Origin: Centroberyx gerrardi
Lineage: Eukaryota; Chordata; Actinopteri; Beryciformes; Berycidae
Reading direction: 5' to 3'
Assembly (NCBI RefSeq): GCF_048128805.1
Contig: NC_135999.1
Location: 26,149,159-26,213,158, forward strand
DNA: 64,000 nucleotides
Of the stretch, positions 47,535 to 63,665 are shown piece after piece. Position 1 is the first letter of the stretch. The number at the start of each line of letters is the position of its first letter. The notes below the pieces were generated by a model, which saw only the letters and a program-made list of their open reading frames with translations, searched no databases and was not told the origin of the DNA. The translations under genes were made by a program, and so were the position numbers.

Positions 47535-50500
47535 ATGGAGCTCTCGGCGGTCGGAGATCGCGTTTTCGCCGCGGAAGCCATACTGAAGCGCCGCGTCCGT
47601 AAGGTGAGCTGAGCCGCCGTCCCGCGTGTTTTGACTGTGTGCAGATGTTGGCGAGGGTCGGCACGGCACGGCTCCAATGCATAGGCTCGGGGCTCTCTTT
47701 TCGCCTATGCAATGCTATGGAGGCCTTGTGGCTGGTGAATGCCTTTACTATCTGGCTAGCAGGGCTAGCTAAAAGCTAACTAACGAGGCTATCAGTCACG
47801 GCTCGTATATTGTGGCGCTGGCAGGGCAATAAAAATAGCGACACAAAGAAGGGGCTAGCTTCGAGAGAACAAGACAACTCAGCCGCTGGGATGAGAGCAA
47901 TGGGATGAAATGGAGGGGCCTGATTTGCCTGCCAGCTAATAGCAGCTAAAGCTATACATTTACTGTCTTTCTTTTATAGCCTGTAGAGTAAAGTGTAGGA
48001 ACCCCGCACATTATAAAGGCTGTTTGACCAAACCATTGCTCTCTTATTGTGAAAGATGTTTTGCAGATAACGTTATTCGTTTCAATCAGGGCAAGAAACT
48101 TATTTTCTCATCCACCGGCCACTGTGGCTGATGGATTCCAGAAAATATCAGTTTTCACTATTTTATCAGTTCAATATGGGTTTTGGAATGGAGAAGACCC
48201 TGATGGTTGGTTACCTGGACCTTTGATAAGTGTCTGGTACACACAGTTAACCAGCATGTTTCTGGTGGTAAACCCCCACCAGGCCTCCAGTGCCTCCAGT
48301 TGAATTGCTTGCCAGTGGAAAGAACTGAGCCTCAACTTCTTAGTTATCTCCCTCCTTGTGAGATGTAGCAGAAATACCATATTAGGCTTTAGGTTGGCTA
48401 TTCCTGTAGAAATGAGCAAACTAATGCCAATCATCCTTAAGCAAGAAGCTTGAAGTTTTTCTTTTAAATATAGTTCAATGCAAGAAAAGACACTCTTGTT
48501 CTACTAGTCAACAAAGCATGCGTTAAAGATGAGTGTGTTATTAACACACATTTTGTTGAAAAGTAGCACAATAGTGTGTTGTCCCAAACCACACTCACAG
48601 ATGCTGTTGAAAATTCAGATATGTATGCAATGTGCTGTTTGCCATGCAATGTAATTTAATGCCATGCAATAAAATCCTGTGAAAATGTCTGGACAATATG
48701 ATACCTAATGTAAAAATGTATGTATTTTAATTTCGTATGTAGGGGATTAGAGCTTCGAGAGCCAGGAAAAAAGCAATTCATTGAGAAGAGTGAAGCATCC
48801 AAGATCAAATGTGAAGGAAATCCTAACTGTTGCTCTTGCAATAACGCACCATTTCTTCATTAAGCTTAAATTTGGCTCAAGTAGCACCTTCGCCAGACTA
48901 ATGCAGCACCTGACAAAGATTTGTTGGGACCAAAACATTAGTTAAATAAATAAACGGTGTATTGCAAGAGCAGCATGCAGGATTTTCTTCAATGTTTTAT
49001 GTAATGGAGTAAAAAAAAAAATCAAAAGTACTCTAAAATGTAAATTTACTCCACTCCAAAAAACATCAAACAGGACATTAGTGCAAATGCACTCAAGATT
49101 AAATCAAGTTATTATCCCTGTTTTCATACAGAGCAGCTTTTTTGGTAATCCTCCCCCCATCTGCCTTTTTCTTGCAGGGCAGAATTGAGTACCTGGTAAA
49201 ATGGAAAGGATGGGCGCTGAAGTAAGTGCCACTCCAAACAGTGACTTGCATGCAAATATTACAACCCACAATGTCTTCATAGTTAAGCATATTTTTTTGT
49301 ATTTTAAAGATGTTTTCATTGTCCTCAGATTAAACTCTAAATCCAGAGAAAATCCAGGTTGGTGTGAAAAATTGGATTTCACTGGTAAGGTGTTTTCTTC
49401 TATGTTTTTGTTCAGGCACAGCACCTGGGAGCCAGAGGAGAACATTCTGGATGACAGGCTGATACTGGGCTTCGAGCAGAAGTGAGTATAATCTGTTTTG
49501 CACAAGAGTTACTGTAAGTTGCTTGGGATAAAAGCGGTCAACAAATGTCAAAATCATTAGGTCTATTTTGGTAGGCATTTTCAGCTTTTAGTCATAATTT
49601 TGCACGTTTTTTATGTGCTTCTCTAAGGCTGGGGATACACCACACAACTTTTAAAATCCTAACAGATTATGAAAAGACTGGGCGTATACAATAACCGACT
49701 GGTTTCTGCAGATTTTTTTTATGACGACTGAAAAACTGGGGATCACACACTTAACGACTACGCCAGATGAGGGATCACACACTACTCGACTTGTCACTGC
49801 AACTGAACCAAACTGAACGCACCAAACTCGCATGAAAACACGAGCTCTCGCGGTACGCTACGAGATGCCGGTAGCAAAGCAAACACGGGGATACAGCATA
49901 GATATAAATTCACATTATACATTTTTATGGGTAGCGTACTAGAGCTTGCTGTTGTTGTTGCGCCACCATCTGCATGGAATAAAGACCATCTGCATGGTCA
50001 TTCTATTTTCTTTTCAGAAACAGAAAATAAAAAATGGAAAACGAATGATGATTTAATTTTCATTTCAAAATCCAAAAATGGAAAACCGAAATATACAAGG
50101 CATTGTCCGTTTTCCTGGTGAGAAACGGCAGATACAACATTTACAAAGGACTTGATTTTCCTTTTCTCCTTTGTAAAACAGAAAATAAAATAACAAAAAT
50201 TGAAAATTAAGCCCATTTTGGGATTGCAACCTGAATATAGAGCTGTGCGTCTTTCAGCACCATCAAGGCCTGGAAAGCGGAAAGGAGAGAGAGAGAAGCA
50301 GAGAGGGAGGAAAATAGAATTACCAAAAAATACACAGACCCAAAACGCATTTACATAAAGGTGTGGAAGTCAGTATGGACTGCACAGACCGCAGAGGAGC
50401 TGCAGGTGAGCAGCAATGTGAATCAAATTCCTGTTGCTACATAATGGAGCCAAAGCTATGAAGTGGGAGCTGAGAATGTTTGTAGGCGATCTTGGCTACG

Positions 50501-53500
50501 ATGCCAGATGATTATGTTGCAAAACCTGACTGCGCATTTACATTGTCCGGTCAGGACTACCAACCGGACATGTAGGCTAATAAATAATAATTATAAAACC
50601 TGACTTTCCGGTCTAAAATCGGCATCTGGCAGCCAAGGTTTTGTGGAATCAATAATTGAGTCTTCCCTGTATTTTTTTCCTGTGTGCCTACCAGAAAGAT
50701 TGGTAGGCCTATCTATAAATTTGTTGTATGAAGAATTAACTAGTTGATTGCTCCTTGGTGTGGGCTAAACACTGTATTGGCTTGTTATGGCATAGCTTCA
50801 TAGTTTTTCATTGGCTATTGACGGGATCCATTCGCATTTGAGTTGTTGACGAGTACACACTACCCGACTGCGTCCAGATTCTGCTTGTAAAAATCAAACA
50901 TGTTTGATATAATCGTAGTGGCTCCGACTCACGTCGGGAGGCAAGAGATTAGAGTCTGTTCCCCTCACACACTTATAGATTTTCTGTGCCAACCTGCCAC
51001 GCCGACTGCCCCAAAATCTGCAGACTAGTGCAGACCAGGACAGACTCGGCCCGATTGTTAATCCTAGCTAAAATCGGGGCAATAGTTGTCTAGTGTATCC
51101 CCAGCTTTAGTGAACTGCCATGGATCTTGCTGTCAGTGCTCCTGCTTGTTTTTTGGCTTTGTACTTCCTCACTTGTGTCTCTGTCTTTCCATTCCTCCTG
51201 TTCTGTGCCTGATTGTTAAAAAGCCCATCTCTGCTGAAGTCCTTTATGTCTGCTGCCAAGCCACTTGAAAGCCTTGTGCTGCTTACAGAGAGGAGATGTT
51301 TACAGGAAACTAAAATGGTCACATCAAGACAGTATCTGGCTCTGTTCAGACTCACTGCTTCAAACGCTCTCTGTCCGACGGCCTGCTTTCTCACACCCAC
51401 ATCTTTCATCACCAGCTTCTCTCTCGCTTTGTCGCGCCCGCTCACGTTTTCTCATCCACTTCCTCTCAGTTTGTCTTTTGCTTTTGTGACGTGTACTTTC
51501 CGTTGATAAACCTTTTAATTATTGTTTCCTTTTTTAGGGAACGTGAAAGGGAAATGCATGGGCCAAAGAAACGGGGACCCAAACCCAAAAACTTTGTCAT
51601 GAAGGTACGGTTTTTGAAGTTTTGAGCCACTCAGTTTGACATTTTGACAGACATTGGAACAGCGATGAATGAAAAGCCTGTCAGGACAATTAACATATAT
51701 TTTAAATTCCTTCATTGTTTTTCTATGGTGGAATTATTATGAAGTAATTAGTAGCCATACTTTATTAATCAATTTAAGATAGCTCTTGTGTCAACTGGGC
51801 ACCTCTGTTAAGCTAGCAGCACTTAACAGATGCATGTGGAAAGTGCTGTTTGTGGTTTCTGCTGTTGTGACAGTAATGTTAACCCTTTGAAGCAGGTTCT
51901 CTTGATGAAACTTTAAGAATGTTTTAATTCTAGTGCTTGATGCTCTGAGAGTTCAAAACATGCCAAGCTCTCAGCATTGTTGGGAACACACAATGGTGCG
52001 TCAACAACAACCAGAATGAAAATAGAGAGAGTAGCGGTAGAAAAATGGGTAGTAGTTATTCTGATTATAAAGAGTCAATATGAAGCTCAGCGGCTGTGCT
52101 GCTAGGATTTCTGGTTAAGTGTTTGGACCAAATAATCAGCACAAAATGCTAATGCAGAGCTTTTTCTACAAAAAAGCTAAATAGTGAGAGGTTGTCAATG
52201 GACTTGCAGCCTTGGATTAGTAAATTGCCCTCTTAATTCTTTGTCTCCTCCCTCAGGCTCGTGCTCACAAAGGAGAAAGCAGCACCCGAGCCTCAAAACC
52301 CCGCCAGAATACACCGCGCTCCTCTTCGGCCACCTCTACCCGAGCAACCCCTTCTTCCTCTGCCTCTCCCCATCCTTCTGCCTCTTCTTCTTCCTCAGCT
52401 GTGGCACCCTCTCCTAAACTCAACTCCCTGGCAGCCACCCACAAGTTGAAGAAAGACATTCGCCGTTGCCACCGTATGTCCAGGCGCCCTCTCCCCCGCT
52501 CAGACCCCATGGCGCCCCCCTTCTCCAACCCCGGTGGCTTCCCCTCCCGCCCGCACGTCTCCCCCTTCTCCGAGACCGTCCGAATCCTCAACCGCAGGGT
52601 CAAACCCCGGGAGGTCAAGAGGGGTCGCATCATCCTCAACCTGAAGGTCATTGACAAGCCAGGTAGGGGCGGCGCAGCGGCGGGCAGCAGGAGTACTCCA
52701 GCGGGACGCCAGAGCATCCCTTCCCGCAATCGCATCATCGGAAAGAGGCAGGGCGAGGCTCCCTACAGACCGTTCCAGCCCCCTCTGAAGATGCTGGGGT
52801 TCCCCATGTACGGGAAGCCGTTTGGGCTGCAGTGCGGAGGTCCTGGGTCTTTTCTCTCCCACCCGGCGACTTGCTCCAGCGCAAGGGGAAGCCGCTCTGC
52901 TCCCTCCCAGTACCAGTCGCCTCCCTCCCCCTCCAGCTCCAGCGGCTCTGAGGGCAAATCTCCCACCGCCGCTCTGAGCCAGTCCGGCCCGGCCGCCCCG
53001 CAGTCCCGCCCCAGCACAGGAGCCTCTGCAGTGGGATCGCCTTCCAACGAGGGTCCCCGGCCCAAACCTCAGACAGAGACCCAGAAGAGCCAGAGCACCA
53101 AGCCGTCTGCTCCTGCCCCATCCTCTGATGCGAACCCGGCGGCGTCAGCGTCCCCCTTCCTCCCCTCCTCCCCCTCTCTGTCCTCCCCCTCCGGTTCTGC
53201 CTCTTCTTCCTTGGAGGATGAAGAGGAGGAGGAGGCTGCCGTGGACCGTTTGGAGCCTGCGGAGGGGGGGAGAAAGAATCTCCGCCAACGCCGGCCTAAA
53301 CGGCAGCCGTCCACCTCCGTTTCCCCTGTTGCCCCGGGCAACCACACCTCTGCCCCCGCTGACCCCCAGAGGGTCCCCGCTGAGGGGGACCCCGACTGGC
53401 GCCCTGAAATGGCGCCAAGTTGCCAGGATGTGGTGGTCACTGACGTCACCACCAACCTCGTCACCGTCACCATAAAGGAGTTCCCCTCCCCCTCCTCCTG

Positions 53501-53585
53501 CCCCGCATCCCCCTCCGCTGCCCCTGAAAACGGCTCCTCCTCCCCCAGCACCGCCACCGACGACCCCGCCCTGCCCAAGCCATAG
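47535..53585 (+). CDS. cbx6: Chromobox protein 6, Polycomb group
   Basis: A CBX subunit of canonical PRC1 that reads H3K27me3 in the nucleus. Exons: 47535-47603, 49178-49221, 49416-49481, 51538-51604, 52257-53585, in frame, giving 524 residues against about 412 in human. The chromodomain lies at about residues 9-60, with the aromatic cage Phe11, Trp32 and Trp35 intact. An AT-hook-like KKRGPKPK follows. The linker has the CBX6 block [20 protein letters not shown] and [18 protein letters not shown]. The C terminus has the Pc box region [18 protein letters not shown] with VTVTIKEF, which binds RING1. These blocks favour CBX6 over CBX2/4/7/8. The middle is a long Ser/Pro/acidic low-complexity stretch that accounts for the extra length. 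Which teleost cbx6 duplicate this is cannot be told. Confidence 0.95.
49626..51107. mobile_element. 1.5-kb DNA transposon in cbx6 intron 3
   Basis: The ends AGGCTGGGGATACACCACAC and, inverted, AAGCTGGGGATACACTAGAC flank the block. TA lies on both sides (49624-49625 and 51108-51109). Subterminal parts repeat GATCACACACTA / CGACT motifs. There is no transposase-sized ORF. An exon-like open segment lies at 50258-50405. Confidence 0.65.
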
Positions 53586-56500
53586 GAGATCAGATGTTAT
53601 GAAGTTGATTGCCATCGATAACACAAAATATTTTGCCAGTGTTGCCACTTCAGCCCCCCTCCTCCCTTTTCCTGGAAGATGTGTCCATACTTGTGTGATG
53701 ATTAATGAAATGTAATGTAACTTAACACCGCCCAGCCATTGAATAGTAATAAGAGCATATTTTTTGAAACAGAAGTGTATAAATTCGAAAAGGGGCAGTT
53801 AATATGCCCTTCTTGTCACTTAAATTGCCATATTTTGTCCACTTGCACAGCACTGACTCTTTCGATGCAGACTTGGATTGCAATGGTATTTGTTTTCTTT
53901 CAGTTGCCTCAAGCATGCTGAGTCTAGCTTGTTTGGTGTAATAGAATTGTCCGAAAAGTGAAACTCCCACCCATCTGGTGTGTGGGGTGAACTTTTATCA
54001 AGCACACTTAGTGTAAATGAAAGAAATGGATACTATTTTGATACAGGCTCTGCTGCGAAGGCTGGTATCGACTGCCTTCAGGTGTTATGCCAATTTCCTG
54101 CCCCCTAATTTCATTGGAAGTCCAGCTTGTTAATGATAAATGAGGTGATGTGTTTTTGCACTTACGCAGTTGGACTCTGATATATTGCATCAATACAGCG
54201 AGGTAAATGCAATGCACTTGACTGCATCGAAAAACAACCTATTCTATGTAGTTGACTTTCATGAATTTTTCAAGGCCTTTTTCCTCTTGCTCTCTTGAAC
54301 GCACATGCATATACATATGAATAAGTATTTATATGCACGCACAACCTTAAAAGCTGCAAAAGAGTATACAAAAACAACAAAAACAATAGGAGATTTTAAG
54401 TTATTGCTGTCCTTGCCGTCTTTCCTTGCCTGCCTTGTTTTTTACAAACCCACCACCATCTGCACCTCTGCAACGTCCGCCAAGACTCTAAACTGGCTTG
54501 CTTTTAGTTGTAATAGTGTAATCTCTTACAGGTTTTTTCGTGTGCCAGATTTGCGCCGTATAACTTCAGCCTGTCGGGGTCTAGGAGGCCCATGGACTGA
54601 TTCTAGTTCAGGCTGAGAAATTAAGTATAGCCACGAGCCAAATGCAGGTAGATATTGTCTGATGGCCGATTAGTTTGTCAAATCCGTGACTGATAGATGC
54701 TTTAGAAGTCTATGGAAGGCGTATTGTATCCAGACACCAGTTTTGGCTTGTAAAAATTCAGAGCGACTGGTGAAATTTGTCTTTTCACCTTCCACTGTGC
54801 CAGGTAGAGCAAAGATTTAGTTTCACACTTTGCTTTGTTCCTTTGGATGTTGCTGGTCAGTCTTTTAGCTAACAGTGTTTTGTTGGTAAGTTCTCAAGTG
54901 CTAGTTTCAATGGAAGTGGTTCATGTAGCATGGCTCAGTCTCCTGCTACACCTAGGGCTAGTGTAACTAAACCAGGCGAAGGCTGTGTCAAGATTGGGGA
55001 ACAAGTGTGTTATCCTTGCGATCTTTTGTTTGACCTGCCGTTGTTGACTGTCTGATAGGTGAGGTCATGGAAAACAGGTTTCCTACACAGGTCTGGAAAA
55101 CTGAAAAATAAATTGATAGGTCTTAAAAAGAACTCTTCATTGGACACATTGTAGACCCACTGCCAAATTACAAATTTAGCTTTTTCCTTAAGAATATTAC
55201 TCAGCTATAGAGGAATGTGGTGTATTATACAGTCACTGCCCAGCCAATGCATACATCTTAATGAACACATGCCCATAATTTCCAAATACAGTCAAGAAAT
55301 CAGTGTCTGGAAAAAGGATAATACGTAGAAATCCTTGGAAAAGCTTCTAAGAAAAGTGAAAGATGACATTTTCTGGACAGTGTGGACACAGCTTCGGCTT
55401 TTCTCTGGACCTAACATCACATGTAGTGAAGAATCTCTAATGTTTTTCTATAGCTAGACTTAAATCCTTTCAGAGACCAAGGTACTCCAGGTTTCAGTAT
55501 TTCCTCTGGTTTTTATGTAGCGCTGGTGGTTGATGGTAGTTGTGGTTCCACAGCCAGTTCCCTGGGTTTGGTCCAAGTTGTGGTTCTGGTGCTTGATGCA
55601 GTGCTGAAAACGCTCTTTAGATACGTTATAATGGAAACTTTCATTCTGAACATTGAAACTGCACATAGTGAGCAGGGAGGCCATCCTTCAACCAGAGGAC
55701 TTGGGTTCAAGCTTGTGTTTTGGCATGCTTTCAGCCTGCTGAAGTCTCTTTGAGCAAGGCAGTGAATCCCTACAGGGGTTGATAACGTATCACATGCTGA
55801 CTAGATGCACCACCTTAGATGTACCAGCCTAGGGTCCAAACCACGGGGGTTTGGACCTTAGGGTGCTTGTGAAGAACCAGGCCCAGACACAAAACATCTC
55901 CTGGTGATGCTGGTTCCCCGAGTGGAAAATCAACACCAGCCACCGGCCAAACGATGGTCAAGTTTGTCTACTCTCTCTTGTATACTCTGCCAGCCACTTT
56001 GGCAGGTTACCCACCATCAGAGGTTCCACTCTTACTGTGGGGATTTACTAGCCACTGTTTCCAGTGGACCAAGTAGTTAGTTTCCTGCCCCGCTGCTGCT
56101 CCTCCTTTTACTGAGACGAAAACCTTCGACTTAGGACCCACTGTCGTCCGACCAGAGGGGAAAGGATGTACGGACAGTTGTTTTCTCCAAGTACTTCACG
56201 TGCGCTGTTACGCCTAACTTCCAGTGGCATCATGTAACGGTCAAAAACGCGCTTTAAAGACCCCATCATACGGCATCTTTACTTCCTTGACTTGATGGAA
56301 CGCAGTGAGGGATCATTCAAAAGTCTAAACCTAAAAGTATCAGTCAGGGAGAGAAAGGCAGTTTAATCTGATGGGAGGGGCAGGATTGTTCAAAGATCTG
56401 TGATGATTTTATTGGTTGGATTTTTATATTTACGCCTACTGGTGCAGCATGATGTCACCATGAAAGATGCTCTGTTTTCCAGGGAGTAAAAGCAATGGGA

Positions 56501-58120
56501 GTGCATTTCATGGGGACTTTTAAGTTGATATTTCAGGTTTTTGGCCATCTGTATGAAACGCAGCTGAAGTACTTGAAAGAAAAGCGGCCCTTTATACCCA
56601 GTCTCCAAGCCGTCCTCTGGTTTCTAGACTTTCCCAGACCCGGCCTCTTCGTCTGGTGTACCTGTGTGTTAACGATATTTAAAATCTTCCGCATGTGTTG
56701 CCTTATAGCTGCTCTGTTCAACCCCAGCTGCACTCCAGGCGACGTTTTCCTCATCTTACTCCGCTCTCGTCATACTGAAAATGCTAAAGAAAAACGACAT
56801 CAAAAAAACCCACCTTCCTTTAATCTGCCGTGACTTGAAATTTTAGTTAGTGCTAGAAGAAAAAATACATTATCGCAAAACTGTAATACCGTCGGGATAG
56901 TCTTCGAATCGCATCTTTCATCGCTTTTTTTCTTTAAAAAAAAGTGGTGGCTGCTTTCTGAATGTCGTGTGTGCGCAGATAAGGACCGTGTAACGTTCTC
57001 CACGTCGTCTTTAGCGCAGACGAGGAAGATGTCGCCTCTTCTCCTGTCATGTACTGGATGGTTTTAGTCGTTGTCAATACTGTTTCAATACTCTCATAGG
57101 TTACATATGAAAGGCTTTATTCCAAAATGAGATGTCCACCATTTGAAAATCAAAGAAAACGATCCCTAGCACAAAATTGAATTGCGGTACTTTTTTAAAG
57201 GGCAGTATAGTTATTAACTCAAGTCCTCGTTTTGACAAAATAACAGACTGGATCCTCTATATTTTACAGATACTGAAAGATGTACTTAAGATCTTTTTTT
57301 TTTTCTCCCTCCAAATGGATATATATCGTGTTTTGGAATAGATCTTTTCATCTACTGTATCGTAAATCTTTAAATGGTGGATAGAAGTGACTCTTGCAGT
57401 TGGTAGATGTGTAAGGTTATTAGGCTGCTAGGCAATGTTTTCAACAGTTATAGCAATGGAGTTTCTTTTTTTCTCTGTCATGGGGTAGCACAACTCAACT
57501 TAGTGGCCTATCTTTCTACCAAATAGGGCTCTTGATTTTTCTTCTTTTTATTATTATTATTATTATTATTATTTCCCTTTTGAATTGTTTTACACTTATA
57601 TATGATGTAATTTTAAGTGCTAGATATGGCACTAATTGGGGGGTAAAAAAGGAAGGATCATGTTAAAATGCGTGGTTAAAGATGTTTAATGAATTGAAAA
57701 TTGTGCTTTTTAAGCGTTTTTTTTTTTCCTTTGTACTGTATCTTAATACTTTTTTGAAATATGCATAATAATGTTAATGTGATGCTTTTTATTTGAATGC
57801 CATTATTATTATTTTTTTTTAAATAGTCCAATATGGGTTTGATCAGAAGGCAAACTCCGACTGATGAATTTAAATGTGTCAAGACTGCAGTTTTGTCTTG
57901 TTTAATGCTAATATGAATTATGTAAATTGTATTGATGGTAATGACGACGAGGTTGATGATGATGATGATGACATTGTAATGTATCTGAACTTCTGAAGCA
58001 TGTTTTGCAAACCCTTATTGTACAGATTATGTATTCAATGTCATGTTACCTGTTACTGTTGTTGCTTTCTGTGTGTGTTTCTTGTACAAGGCTTTTAATT
58101 AAAAGCTCTTTGAAAAGCAT
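53586..58120 (+). other. cbx6: Long 3'-UTR of cbx6
   Basis: No other gene is visible in the 4.5 kb after the stop codon. It ends near a candidate ATTAAA signal at 58098-58103. A fish repeat fragment lies at about 55655-55790 (TTGAGCAAGGCAGTGAATCC). Trinucleotide runs are at 57545-57575 and 57950-57970. Confidence 0.6.
58098..58103 (+). terminator. cbx6: Candidate distal poly(A) signal of cbx6
   Basis: ATTAAA in TTTTAATTAAAAGC, followed by T/GT-rich sequence. An earlier AATAAA near 55107 could give a shorter form. Confidence 0.45.
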
Positions 58121-58129
58121 TTTGTTTTC

Positions 58130-60870
<2,741 letters not shown>

Positions 60871-60879
60871 CTGTTTGTT

Positions 60880-61375
60880 GACGATGCTGCCGGAGGTTCG
60901 GAGGTTCACCTCCTGACTGACGCATGCCCACAGCCTCGCTCCTCCTCTCCAGCGATCCCCATGGTAACGCGCGGAGGAGAGCAGCTTAGCAACACGGAGA
61001 CGGAGAGAGAGCATCGCTGGTCCAGACCCGGTGGTGCCATCAATATCACACGGAGAGGGCGTCAAGAAAACAGCAGAAAACGCGTCTGATACTACCGACG
61101 GGGAATTTTCTGAGCGTAAGTGTCTGTTTTACCGCGAACAGCAATTTATCTAAGAAGTCAGACTGTGTTTAGCTTATAGATCTACTTGACTATAAGATCA
61201 TTAAAATGGTCGAGTGATGTTGTCGGGCTGCTGTGCGGATTGATGCAGCTGCTTGTAGTCTGTTCTAGCTCCTCCATAAAGAATAGGCTACATTATTTAC
61301 ATTTTTTATCCAACATTTTGCAGATCTTTCTCTGAAACGAAACCCTCATCCTTTACATCGATCTCCACAGCCACT
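60880..61375 (+). promoter_or_regulatory. nptxr: Promoter and 5'-UTR of nptxr
   Basis: GC-richer sequence with CCCATGGTAACGCGCGG near 60958. The 5'-UTR is probably split: a GTAAGTG donor at about 61115 and a TTTTGCAG acceptor ending at 61323. Confidence 0.45.
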
Positions 61376-61754
61376 ATGAAGTTCGTGGTGGTCCTTGTGG
61401 CCGCGGGCACGCTGGCCTTCCTCGGCGCGATCATCTGCATCATCGCCAGTGTTTATCCCCGGAAACGCGCCGCGCCTCTAGGCGACAACGGGACCCTGAC
61501 ATCCGAGACGCTGCTCCAGCCTCTGGCCCCGGGGTCGGTGGCGCACGCCGGCCCGCTGGGCGCTCTCCACGGCGCCGAGTCCTACGATGGAGGAAACGGA
61601 CTGGGCATCGGCCTGGAGGTTCCCACTCTGAACGAGCTCAGCCCCGGGGAGGTGACCGGCGGAGGGGCCGCGAAACAGTTTAGCTTCAACCGGCTGATCT
61701 GCACTCCTGTGCCGGTAGGAGAATGCAAGCCAAAGGGTCTGAGGCAGCGGCAGC

Positions 61755-61785
<31 letters not shown>

Positions 61786-62776
61786 GCAGGCGGACGACCC
61801 TCTGAACGGGGCCGGGGACGAGGACTGGACTTACCTTCGGACCACCGCGGACGAGCTCCGGCAAATGGTCCTTCAGCAGAACGACCAGATCCTCATGGAT
61901 CAGAGGACCATCCGGGAGCTCACGGGGAAGCTGAACGAGTGCGAAAGCGGTCTGGAGGAGGAGAGGAGCGTCCCCGAGCGGAGCGTCGGCGTCTGGACCG
62001 GCAACCGTCGCCTCATGGCCGGGGATGATGTGAGCTCCTCGGCCGCGGCGCAGCTGCAGACGGCGCGGGCCGTGGAGGAGCTGGAGAGGGCCATTATGGA
62101 CCTGAAGGACCGCATTGAGAAACTGGAGGTACTGGAAAAGACACTGAGCAGGCTAGACAAACCTAGACTGAACCTGTTGTTCTCTTGCTGTCTGCCTTCA
62201 AGTGTTGTTAGACTACAGGGCATTTGGACTGATGTCCATATTACACATTGGCCAGGGCTCCAGGATATGAATCACAGTTACAAAATGAGTCCTATGTCTG
62301 GTGTACTTCACAGCCTGTGGGCCTGTTTTTAGGTTGCCATTCACTGTTAAGTGCAGTTATGGACCGTATTGAAATTGGCTTAAATTGTCCTCCCAGAATG
62401 TGTAGTCCAGGGCACAATGAATAGATTCAAATCAGATAAGGCAAGGTACTATAGATTTGCCACAATGGGTGCATGCAGAAATCATAGCAGTGAGATCCTA
62501 ATGGCCTGCACAATGTTCATCATCATACAGTTGACTCTCTTCCTCCCTCTCTCCTGTCCTTCCTCTTTTATCTTCACCTCTCCACTCCTCTCACAAACGA
62601 CTCATGGCAGAAGCCCTGCTCATGCCTTGCGCACGCTCCCCATGGGCCCATGGGAAATCTTTTCACCTGCTGTCAGCCCCCCCCCCCCCCCCCCCCCACC
62701 GTCAGCATCTACCCTCTGTACCTCCGCATCCGACAGAAGGAGAGGGACATAAATAAAAGATGAAGCTGGCTGGACA

Positions 62777-62811
<35 letters not shown>

Positions 62812-62901
62812 GACCTTAAGGATTCCAGCCTCTGTGTGTGTGTGTGTATGAGAGACAGAGGCAAGCTTATAACCACACACACACACACACACACACACCC
62901 T

Positions 62902-62978
<77 letters not shown>

Positions 62979-63623
62979 TTGCTGCCAGCCCTCTCCAAGC
63001 AGAGTCAGTTACAAGGTTGTCTCCCTCAGTGTGAATTTATATCCTGGACGTCCACAGATCCTGTCCTGCCTCAGCAACTATCCTGATATTATATCGCCTC
63101 CCAGCATCTCATCCTCTCTAACAACAACACCTCTCTCTTTACTGCTGATTTACCAACACATTTCTTCAACCGCTGCTATGATTACTAACACTGCTACTAC
63201 AATTACTACCACTACAACCATTACTACTACTACTACTACAGCACATCTCTCTTTGCTGCTGCTTCACCATCTTTTTTTCTTTTGGTATCTTTTCTTTATC
63301 TTCCTGCAGTTCCACTTCAGTTTACTGCTACTGCAACTACTACTATGAATACTAATATTACTACTACTAGTATTATTACTACTAGTATGGTAGTATGGTG
63401 CTACTATTAATACTACTACTATTACCACAACTACCGGTACCTCTACTACTACTACTAAAACAACAAAAACAACAGCAGTTACACTACAACTACAAAAACT
63501 ACTATGAATACCAGTAGAACTATCATTACTTCTACTACTAATACAAAAACACTTCAATGAATACTAATACTACCTCTACTACTACTACTACTGCGACTAC
63601 TGCTACTACTACTATTACTGCTA

Positions 63624-63665
<42 letters not shown>

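Noticed and set aside
47053-47712. 219-codon minus-strand frame upstream of cbx6
   Set aside because: It overlaps the CpG-rich promoter and first exon, has a (TH)n and poly-Ala stretch from microsatellites, and resembles no family I know.
52265-53648. Long minus-strand frames opposite cbx6 exon 5
   Set aside because: GC-rich, Gly/Ala/Glu-rich antisense shadows of the cbx6 coding exon; no splice or homology support.
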